From Flavobacterium alvei (GTDB taxonomy: Bacteria > Bacteroidota > Bacteroidia > Flavobacteriales > Flavobacteriaceae), in assembly GCF_002920895.1 (NCBI RefSeq), contig NZ_PQVG01000006.1:1-64000 (forward strand): a stretch of 64,000 nt of DNA, given 5' to 3'. Under the pieces are notes generated by a model. That model did not search any database, was not told the DNA's origin, and saw only the letters and a list, made by a program, of their open reading frames with translations. Made by a program: the position numbers and the translations under genes. Below, piece after piece: positions 35,136 through 45,200 of the stretch; positions within the stretch are counted from its first letter, which is position 1, and each line of letters begins with the position of its first letter.

Positions 35136-38100
35136 TTAGTTTAGACTGAATTGCAAAATTAACAATACTATTTTAATATGTTTTTCATCCAGAATAGTTT
35201 GAAGCATTTTTGCTAAAACTTTATCATTTGGAGGATCTACAATACCAAGGTGATTACCAGGAATATTATGAATATTAACTCCTTTTATTGCTGCTTTTTT
35301 CCATCCCAAGTGTGTTGGGTCTAATTTATAATTCATATCATCTTTAGATCGAAATAAATCTACCTCAAGATTTTGAGGCTTAAGATGATAGCGATCTACT
35401 ATTTTTTGAACCATATTATTGGCTATTGTAAATTGTTCAAGTGATAGAGTTTCTTCGTCTGTCATTTTATCTTTTACACCAAAATAATTTTTTAATATAT
35501 GCTCTTTTTTTGCATTAATACGAAACTTAAATCCCTTCCAGCTTGTTAACATTTCTTTTAAAAAATCAAATCTTCTTTTTGTAACATCAAAGTATCTAAT
35601 TATTTTTTTGTCTCTGTATATTTTATAGTAGTAGGATGAATCAACATAAGAGTCGAGCAATGCTGTCAGACTTACTTTTTTTCCTTTTTCTTTTAATTGA
35701 CGGGTCATTTCAAAGGCAACAATACCACCAAAAGAAAAACCCGCTAGAGCATAGGGACCATCTGGATTTATTTTTTCAATAGCATTAATATAATGCGCTG
35801 CCATAGATTCAATTGATTCATACCAATTATCATAACCATTTGGTCCAGTACCTTGAATACCGAAAACAGGTTGGTCTTCATCAAAGTGTTTGCTCATAGA
35901 AACAAAATTTAAAACATTGAGCCCAGCTCCATGAATTATAAATAGAGGGACTTTATTTCCTTTAGGTTTTATTGGTACTATACAATTTGAATAACTTTCG
36001 TTATTTGTCTCTAATAATTTAGCAAATTTTTCAACTGTTGAATATTCAAACAGAGAAGATAGAGGAATTCGTTTATTAATATGTTTCTCGATTTCAATTA
36101 TAACTTTTACTGCTTTTATTGAATGTCCACCTATTTCAAAGAAATTACTAAAAATATCTACTTGTTCTAAGTTTAAACTTTCTTGCCAAATCGAGGCTAC
36201 TAATCTCTCTTCTTCTGTTCGAGGGGCAGTATAATTGATTATTTTATTTGTTTTATATTCAGATAATGCTTTGCGATCTATCTTGCCGTTAAGTGTTTTT
36301 GGCAATTTCTCTAATAAATTGAAATCTTGTGGCACTAAATGGGGCGGCAATTGCGAAGCCAAGGCCTCACGCCACCTAGGTATTTGTATTTCTGCGCTTT
36401 CAATATCAGATTCAGGTACAATATGTGCAATTAGAAAATTTTCATTAGCCAATACAACAGCATATTTTATTCCTTCAAGTACTATTAAGGCTTGTTCTAC
36501 TTCTCCGGGTTCTATTCGATGCCCTCTTATTTTAACTTGTTGATCCAGACGTCCTAAACACTCTATTTCATTATTAGAAAGGATTCTTCCTAAATCGCCT
36601 GTACGATAAAGTAAATTGTCTTTATTAGTAGAAAATTTGTTTTCAATAAATTTTTCGGAGGTGAGTTCAGGTCTATTCCAATAGCCCTTTGCTACGCCAT
36701 CACCACCAATGGCTATTTCGCCAATGTTTCCTGGAGCTACAAGTTGACATTGATCATCAATAATATATATTTGTGTATTTGCTATAGGTTTACCAATGGT
36801 TATTATACTTTGGTCAGTTTTTATTTGTTTTATAGATGACCATATTGTGGTTTCTGTTGGTCCATACATATTCCAAAGAGAGTCACACTTAATTAAAAGA
36901 TCTTTGGCAAGATCTACAGGCATTGCCTCACCACCACATAATGCTTTAAGTGGTAATTTTTTTGACCAACCAGAATCTAACAGCATTAACCAAGTTGTGG
37001 GTGTTGCTTGTAAAAAATTAATATTTCCGTTTTCTATTAATTCTAGTAAAAGTCGCCCATCTCTAGCTGTTTCTTGGTCGGCTAGTATTAATGTTGCGCC
37101 TTTAATGAGTGGTAAATATAATTCTAAACCAGCAATGTCAAATGAGATTGTAGTAATAGATAATAGCCTGTCATTTTCATTAATACCAGGTTCTAAAGCC
37201 ATACTGCAAAGAAAGTTTACCAGGTTTTTATGAGTAATAGGAACTCCTTTTGGATTACCAGTAGATCCAGATGTGTAGAGTATATATGCTAAATCCTCAG
37301 GAGTTACTTTAGTTTGTAACTTTGTGACAGGATATTGATTTAATGATGCGACAGCTTGTTCTATTAAAATTGTATTCCCTAATTTTGGTAACGAATTGGA
37401 TATGGTTTTGCTGGTTAATAAAAATTTAGCTTTAGAATCTTCCAACATAAATTGTAGTCTCGATATGGGATATTCATTGTCTAAAGGTAAATATGCTGCA
37501 CCACACTGCATAATAGCTAATAATGAAATAAGAAGTTCTGGACTACGGGGTAATGATACAGCAATAAAATCGCCAGCTACAAGTCCTTGATCTTTCAAAT
37601 AATGAGACATTTGATTGGTCTGTCTTTGTAGGTCTTCATATGAAATAACATTGTCAAGATATTCTAATGCAATATTCTTTGGTGATTGTTGAGCTTGTAA
37701 AACAAATAAATCGTATAAAGAAACATTAGGATAGCTAGTTTTTGTAGCATTTATTTCATCGTATTTACTAGTAAAATCTTGAAATGTAATTTCTCCTAAA
37801 GTTTTTGATGGATCTTCTACAACTAGTTCTACTATTTTTTCAAAAGAAGTCATCATTTTCTGGATGGTTTCTGGTTTAAATAGAACTTCGTTATAGGACC
37901 ATTCAAAAACGAGATTTTTTTCATTACCACTGGCATTAAGAAAAATATCAAAGACTTCAAAAGCTCGAGGATTACTTATTAATTGATAAGTTAAATTTGA
38001 AAAATGAACTCCATCTGTCATTCCTAAGTCGATATTGAATACTATAGGTACTAAAGGAATTCGAGAAGGATCTCTGGCTATTTTTAATTTCTGTAAAAGA

Positions 38101-39152
38101 TGACCAAAGCTTAGATGTTGATGATCGTATGCATCAAAAAGTTCCGATTTACGTTGTTTTAAATAATCTTTAAAACTCATATTAGGATTAATTTTACTTC
38201 TTAATGGAAGTAAATTAACGCAATGTCCTATCAAATGATTCATATCTACAGCGGGTTGCCCAGCCGCAGGCATTCCAACTACAATATCATCCTGACCTGT
38301 TAATTGATATAAAAAAATCTCAAAACTAGTCAACAATGTTGTTACTAAACTTGAGCCAACGCTCAATCCAGTTTGTTTTAGTTTTAATAATAAATTGGGG
38401 TCAAAAGCGAAATCTAAACGATGACTTTTATAGGTTTTTAAGGACGGCCTAGCATTATCAGTTGGTACATTTACAATAGGAATAGATTCCTCATACATTT
38501 TTAACCAATAGGCTTCTATTTCTTTGTTTTCTTCACTATTTGAAAACAATTGTTCTTCATTTGCATAGGCTATAAATTGAATGGATTCAGGTAGGTCAGG
38601 TATTTTATTTTCTACATTAGCTGAATAAATTGCTCCTAAATCCTGTAACATAATTCCAATAGACCAACCGTCGCAAATTATATGATGGGCGGTAACTACT
38701 AATTGATGCTCAGTATTAGATAACTTAAGTAACCCAAATTTAATTAGCGGTCCGTGTACTAAGTCAAAAAGGAAATGCGCATCTTTACTAATGTATTTAT
38801 TTACACCTTCTTTTTTACCAATTTCATCTAAGTTAGATAAATCTAAATGAGTTATTTTTGTAGGATATTGTTTGTAAATGGACATGTAAACACCATCTGT
38901 ACTAAATGTAGCTCGAAGTGATTCATGTCTTTCAACCAATGTTTGAATAGCCCTATCCATAGCTATAGAGTCTAATGAACCGTTAAATTCCATTGAAATC
39001 GATTCATTATAGGCTCTTGCTGCATCACTTCCGCCAAAATAACAAGCAGTCCAAATTTCAGATTGTGATTTTGTAGTAAAGACAACAGATTCTATTTCTG
39101 GACCTGAAAAGGGATCAAATTTGGTGTTTTCTTTTAACATATCTCTGGACAA
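35136..39152 (-). CDS. NRPS module C-A-T-TE (first copy), probably glycine-activating
   Basis: A 1338-residue single-module NRPS. The C domain carries HHIICDGWS (about 156-164). The A domain carries YTSGSTGNPKG (about 630), ends LNGKIDRKAL, and has a code reading DILQCGMIWK. This agrees with the DhbF glycine code DILQLGLIWK at eight of ten positions, so glycine is the best guess. The T domain serine is in GGHSIKAV (about 1010). The TE has Ser in GFSFGG (about 1141) and His in GNHL. The C-terminus runs on about a dozen residues past the end of its sister proteins (IVLLILQFSLN), as if a former stop was lost. It lies 49 bases after the hybrid gene. Confidence 0.95.
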   Translation of the reverse strand: MSRDMLKENTKFDPFSGPEIESVVFTTKSQSEIWTACYFGGSDAARAYNESISMEFNGSLDSIAMDRAIQTLVERHESLRATFSTDGVYMSIYKQYPTKITHLDLSNLDEIGKKEGVNKYISKDAHFLFDLVHGPLIKFGLLKLSNTEHQLVVTAHHIICDGWSIGIMLQDLGAIYSANVENKIPDLPESIQFIAYANEEQLFSNSEENKEIEAYWLKMYEESIPIVNVPTDNARPSLKTYKSHRLDFAFDPNLLLKLKQTGLSVGSSLVTTLLTSFEIFLYQLTGQDDIVVGMPAAGQPAVDMNHLIGHCVNLLPLRSKINPNMSFKDYLKQRKSELFDAYDHQHLSFGHLLQKLKIARDPSRIPLVPIVFNIDLGMTDGVHFSNLTYQLISNPRAFEVFDIFLNASGNEKNLVFEWSYNEVLFKPETIQKMMTSFEKIVELVVEDPSKTLGEITFQDFTSKYDEINATKTSYPNVSLYDLFVLQAQQSPKNIALEYLDNVISYEDLQRQTNQMSHYLKDQGLVAGDFIAVSLPRSPELLISLLAIMQCGAAYLPLDNEYPISRLQFMLEDSKAKFLLTSKTISNSLPKLGNTILIEQAVASLNQYPVTKLQTKVTPEDLAYILYTSGSTGNPKGVPITHKNLVNFLCSMALEPGINENDRLLSITTISFDIAGLELYLPLIKGATLILADQETARDGRLLLELIENGNINFLQATPTTWLMLLDSGWSKKLPLKALCGGEAMPVDLAKDLLIKCDSLWNMYGPTETTIWSSIKQIKTDQSIITIGKPIANTQIYIIDDQCQLVAPGNIGEIAIGGDGVAKGYWNRPELTSEKFIENKFSTNKDNLLYRTGDLGRILSNNEIECLGRLDQQVKIRGHRIEPGEVEQALIVLEGIKYAVVLANENFLIAHIVPESDIESAEIQIPRWREALASQLPPHLVPQDFNLLEKLPKTLNGKIDRKALSEYKTNKIINYTAPRTEEERLVASIWQESLNLEQVDIFSNFFEIGGHSIKAVKVIIEIEKHINKRIPLSSLFEYSTVEKFAKLLETNNESYSNCIVPIKPKGNKVPLFIIHGAGLNVLNFVSMSKHFDEDQPVFGIQGTGPNGYDNWYESIESMAAHYINAIEKINPDGPYALAGFSFGGIVAFEMTRQLKEKGKKVSLTALLDSYVDSSYYYKIYRDKKIIRYFDVTKRRFDFLKEMLTSWKGFKFRINAKKEHILKNYFGVKDKMTDEETLSLEQFTIANNMVQKIVDRYHLKPQNLEVDLFRSKDDMNYKLDPTHLGWKKAAIKGVNIHNIPGNHLGIVDPPNDKVLAKMLQTILDEKHIKIVLLILQFSLN

Positions 39153-39201
39153 TTCAATTTTGTTTTTTATCTACTATTAGTAGTTTTTTTATAATTATAA
39201 T

Positions 39202-42200
39202 TTACAAATCAATTTTAACATATTCGCCGATATTAATTGGATCGGCTACAAACCAAGCAGGATTTCCTTCTTTATCCCGTCCTAATTTGGCTCCATCTAC
39301 TGGCGGTTTACTAAGATTAATGAAACGATTTACGTTAGATTGTTCTGATGTTATAGATTCAGGTTTATTAGTGATAAAGAATCCTGCAGAAACCATTATT
39401 TCAAGACATTTTTTGAAAGTATCGATAATTTGTGTAAGATCTTCTTCTTTATAAGCCTCAGTCAAGAAACAAGGAAAACCATCCCAAATATGAATTCCGT
39501 TCTCGCGTAACAAAGTAAATAATAATTCTCCATATAATACATCATCATTAAACTTAACTCTCCACAAAGATCCAAAATGATTGATTATCATTGGCAAATC
39601 TTTTTTCTTGAATTCGGAGTTTAATTCAGATGCTAAACGACTAGTCATATCATTTAGCCTTTCTTGCAAAGCTGGCCCTTGTTTTTTTAGATGAATTAGA
39701 GAAGCTTTTGAAGCCGCTAATGCCAGTGGGTGTCTTACAAAAGTACCCGCAAAATAAGTAACCCCAACTTCTGGAATAGAATCATCTCCATATTGCCAAT
39801 GCCCACCATCAAGAGCATCCATATATTTTCGTTTACCAACAATGGCGCCAATTGAAATTCCTCCACCAATTACCTTGCCATAAGTTGCTATATCGGCTTG
39901 AATATTAAAAAGGGCTTGAGCTCCACCAGGATGCATTCGGAAGCCAGTAATAACTTCGTCAAAAACAAGAGCAATATCTGATTGAGTAGTAAGTTCTCTT
40001 AGCTTGTGTAAAAATTCTATTGGTTGAAATTCAGGTCTTCTACTTTGTACTGGCTCTACGATTACAGCTGCTAATTCATCTGCTCGTTCGGCAATTATGC
40101 GAAGACTTTCTTCGGTTCCATATTCTAAAATTAGCATATTCTGAACGGATTCAGGCATAATTCCAGGAGCAGCAGGAAAAGTGATTAACTTTTTTGAACC
40201 CCGAACTAAGGCTTCATCAATTATTCCGTGATAAGAACCAGAAAAAGCAACAATCAACGATCGACCGGTTACGGTTCTCGCAATTCGCATAGCTCCTAAT
40301 ACAGCTTCAGAACCAGTGTTACAAAGTGCGGCACGATCATGATTAGTAAATTCACAAAGTAGCTCACAAACTTCACCAGCTAATGGGTGTTGTGGTCCAA
40401 CTTCAAATCCAGTATCTACTTGTTTATGAAGTGCTTCTTTGATGAAATCGGGTTGATGTCCAAAAAAACAAGATCCAAATCCATTTAAAGCATCAATATA
40501 AACATTGCTATCTATATCCCAAAGGCGATTTCCACTAGATTTTTCAATAACTATCGGGTAAACAATTTCTTTTGTTAATGGTTTAAATCCAGAAACTACT
40601 CTTGGATCTGCCATAATGCTTCTGTATTTTTGAGCATAAGATTTGCTTGCACCTGTTTTTTTTGTGTAGCTTGCTATCAATCCATTAAGAAATTCCTTTT
40701 GAGAATGACTCATTTCTTTTGCTTGTTTTTCAATTTTTGGAGACGCTCCAAATGGTTTTTGATGTTCGACAATTTCTTCTGGAGTTCGTAAATCTTCGGT
40801 TGTGTTATTTTGAATTATTACAGGTTCTGATTTTTGAAATGTTTCTTGAGCATGACCATTTGGTTGTGTTATATTATTTCCTTGAAGGAGTTCCATTTGC
40901 TTTCCTAACAATTGGAGTTGTTGTGCTATTAATCCTAAAGCCAAATCATTTTGACCGTTTGATATGGGAAGGCTAGTGGTATTTGATATTGGTAATGGCG
41001 TTGCGATTGAGTTAGTAACAGTTTTAGATGCGATATTGTCATTGTATTCTTCTTTTGGAAGATTTTGATCCAAATAATCTGCTAAAAGAGAGGGTGAACC
41101 AAATTCTTCATTAAGTTGACGAAAGGTTATAGGAAGTTTGAAATCTTTCTTTAATTTAATGGCAAGCTGAGTAAGTGTCAATGAATCTAATCCGAGATCA
41201 AGAAAACTTTGCGAGCAAGCATCATTTGGGTAATCTATACCTGATGTTTGGCTTACAATTGAAGAGATTTTGCTAAGGATAGTATTTTTTCTCATGGGTT
41301 TATTTTCAATGTGATTGCTAATTGTATTTTGTGTTGTAATAATAGTAGGTATTGAGTTTTGTATTTTAAAACTTGGAGGATCTATCCAACAAATTTTGCG
41401 GTCGAAAACATAACTAGGTAATTCAATTTTTTGTCTTTTTTGCTCTTTGTAAAAAGCGTTCCAATCAGGTTCAATTCCTCTAAGCCATAACTCTCCTAAA
41501 GTATTGAGGCTGGTAGTATATTGATTTTCCTGATTTTTTGGTAATGTTAAACTTGCAAAGGCTGGAATTATTTTTCCTACTCCTTGTTGTTTTGTTAGTG
41601 TGGTTAATGTTTGACCAGGACCAACTTCTAAGAAAATTAGATCCTCTAATTTTAACAGAGTATCAGCTGCATTTGCAAATCTAACCGTATTGCGTAAATG
41701 GTTTGTCCAGTATTTTGAATTTATAGCTTCTTCATCTTTTAGCCAAGTTCCTGTAACAGTAGAAACAATGGGTAAATTAGGTTTGTTGAGTTGAATTTTA
41801 TTCACTTCAGCTTCAAAAGTTTCTAAAATTGGATCCATCATTTTGGAGTGAAAAGCATGACTAGTAAACAAGAGCTTATTTACTATTTCTAGTGTATCTA
41901 AGGATTTGGCAAATTCGTTTACTTTTTCATTTTCGCCTGCAACTACACATAACACATTAGAATTTATGGCTGCAATCGAAAGTGTGTCGGGAAGGATTTC
42001 TATTAATTTTTCCTCAGAAAGTCTAACTGATAACATACTTCCTCCAGGAAGTTCATTAACTAACCGACCTCTAACAGCAATTAGATGCAAAGCTTCTTGT
42101 AAGGTAATAACTCCCGCTAAATGAGCAGCTACAAATTCACCAATACTGTGTCCGCAGAAAGCTGTTGGTTTAATTCCCCAGCTTAACCAAAGTTGAGATA

Positions 42201-45200
42201 AGGCATATTCTGTTACAAATAAAGCTGGTTGTGTGTAACGAGTTTCTTTTAATTTTGCTTCTGATTCTGGAGTTATTATTTCAGGATATAGAATTTCACG
42301 AATGTCTAATTTTAATTCATCTAATAAAAATTCAGCGCATTTATCTATAGCTTCTTTATAAACAATTTCGTTTTTATAAAGATTGATTCCCATTTGAGAA
42401 AATTGAGATCCTTGTCCCGGAAAAAGAAAAACTAGTTCGCTAGGGGCTATTTTTAAGACGTTGTTTTTAGTAGTTCTTTTTTCGGACGAAAGCAATTCTT
42501 GACTTGCATCAGCAGTATTGTTTGCTAAAATAAAACTTCTATGTACAAAAGTGTCGCGCGTTTTATTTAATGAAAATGCAACGTCTGCTAATGGTAAATC
42601 AGGTGTTGATTTAAGATAATTACCCAGTTCAGTTTCATATCCTTTTAAACTGTTTTCTGATTTGGCCGACCACATTAGTAATTGTAGCGATCGACTTGGA
42701 CTAGAATTTTTTTGCTCTATTGGATATTCTTCAACTACAAGATGCACATTTGTTCCGCCAACACCAAACGAACTTACACCAGCTCTTAAAGGCTCATTAG
42801 TCTCCCAACGACTCAATTTAGAATTTACAAAAAACGGACTATTTTCGAAATCTATTGCTGGATTCGGTTTGTCAAAACCTAGAGAAGGAGGGATGAGCTT
42901 ATTGTTCATCGCCAAGATTGTTTTGATCAAACCAGCTACACCGGCAGCAGCGGTAAGATGTCCCATATTACTTTTTATGGATCCAATGGCACAAAAACCA
43001 GTTGTAGATTGTTTGCCAAAAGCCATTTTAAGTCCTTCAATTTCAATAGGGTCACCAAGAGGTGTTGCAGTTCCGTGAGTTTCTACATAACTAATTGTAT
43101 CAGGTGAGATTTGAGCATCTTGAATGGCTTTTCTAATCGCAACAGCCTGTCCTTCGGTGCTAGGAGCGGTAAAACTCCCTTTGTTGCCACCATCATTTGT
43201 GATTCCAATTCCTTTTATAATTCCATAAATTTTGTCACCATCTTTTTGGGCTGCCTCTAAACTTTTTAGAAGTACAACTCCAGCTCCATCGCTAAAAACA
43301 GTTCCCTTAGCATCTGCGTCAAAAGATCGACAATGTCCGTCAGAACTTAACATCGACCCTTCTTGATAAAGATGTCCACTAAAAATAGGAGCAGTTACGC
43401 TAGATCCTCCCGCAAGTGCAATATCGCATTGACCATTCCTAATGGATGTTACAGCTTCGGCAATGGCAAGAAGCGAAGTAGAGCACCCAGAATGAATACT
43501 TACTGCTGGCCCTTTTAGGTTTAAGTGATAGGCAGTTCTAGTGGATATGTAATCTTTTTCATTTACTGTTTCGGCTTGAAGATATCCAATTTCATCTACT
43601 ATTTCTTTATTTGGTAGGATATTTTTTTTGTAATAGGTATTAGTTCCTGTCCCAGCATAAACTCCTATGCTACCATTGAAGTGTTTTGGTAAATACCCCG
43701 TTTGTTCTAAAGTTTCCCAAGCAATTTCTAAAAATAAACGTTGCTGTGGATCCATTACTTCGGCTAGTTTTGGATTTATTCCAAAAAAAGCAGCATCAAA
43801 TGTATTTGCAGATGGAACAATACCACGAGCCCCAACATAAAGCGGGTCATTGCGTAATGATTCTGGAATATTGAGGTCAAGTTCTTCCGGTTTGAAAAAA
43901 GTGATGGTTTCTTTACCTTCTTTTAAAACATCCCATAATTCGTTTATAGATTTTGCTCCTGGAAACCTTCCCGTCATACCAATAATGGCAACATCTCCCG
44001 ATGTCTTATTTTGTTTTGATTTTGAAAAATCGGTTAGACTAAATGGTTTATTGGCAGCTTCTAAAAATTCAGATAATGATGCTATTGTAGGATATTGATA
44101 AATATTAGTAACAGTTACATCTAAATTTAGACGCTTTCTTAATGTTGTGGCAACTCGTTGTGTTAATAGAGAAGTTCCGCCCATCTCAAAAAAGTTATCA
44201 TCAATACCTATTACAGGTATCTTTAACTGCTCGCTCCAAACCTTTACTATTTCTATTTCAATTGTTGTTCGAGGTTTTCTTAAAAGAGGTGCCGAATCAG
44301 GACGAATATATTCAGGTAAGGGTAAATTACTTTTGTCAATTTTTCCATTTGTTGTTATCGGAAAATCATTAATCCACATAAAAAATGTTGGAACCATAAA
44401 TTCAGGTAGAAGTTCTTCGAGTTTGTGTCGAATACTATTTGTATCTTGTGCAGTTCCTGAAGATTGTAAATAAGCAACTAAACTTGGCTCTCCACCAATG
44501 TGGTTACTTACTATTACAGTTGCTCTTTTAATTTCGTCAAGATTATTTATCACAGATTCTATTTCACCTAATTCTATACGGTGGCCTCTAACTTTAACTT
44601 GTAGATCTATTCTACCTAGACATTGAACATTTCCATTAGGCAATAGTTTTCCCAAATCTCCAGAAAGGTACATTTTTCGACCAGATTCATTTTGAAAAGT
44701 ATTTGCTACAAAACGTTCGTTAGTAAGTTCTGTGCGATTTAAATATCCTAAAGAAACGCCATCTCCAGCTATAACAATTTCTCCAACTTCGCCAGGATTT
44801 ACGGGTATTCCTTTTGTATCTAATAAATAAACTTGTGTATTGGCAATAGGTTTTCCTATAGTTATAGGGTTATCATTGAGTGTAATTTGAGTAAGAAAGG
44901 AACATACGGTAGTTTCCGTAGGTCCATAAATATTCCATAATTCGCTGCATAGAGAAAGTAATTCATGTGCCAAGGGTAATGGCACGGGTTCGCCCCCAAT
45001 TAGTGCTTTAATATTCAAAGGAGTTTCCCAACCTGAATCTAGTAGGATTTGCCAAATACTTGGAGTTCCCCACATCATCGTAATTTTATCTTTAACTGCT
45101 TTTTTAAGTAATAGTTGTCCGTCTCTTCTTGTTTCTTCATCAACAAGTACAACGCTTGCACCAAAAAGTAGAGGGAGATAGATTTCCATCACCATGGCAT

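Noticed and set aside
40719..44473. Plus-strand open frames inside the hybrid NRPS-PKS gene
   Set aside because: They are shadows on the opposite strand of a well-supported megasynthase gene, without family features.
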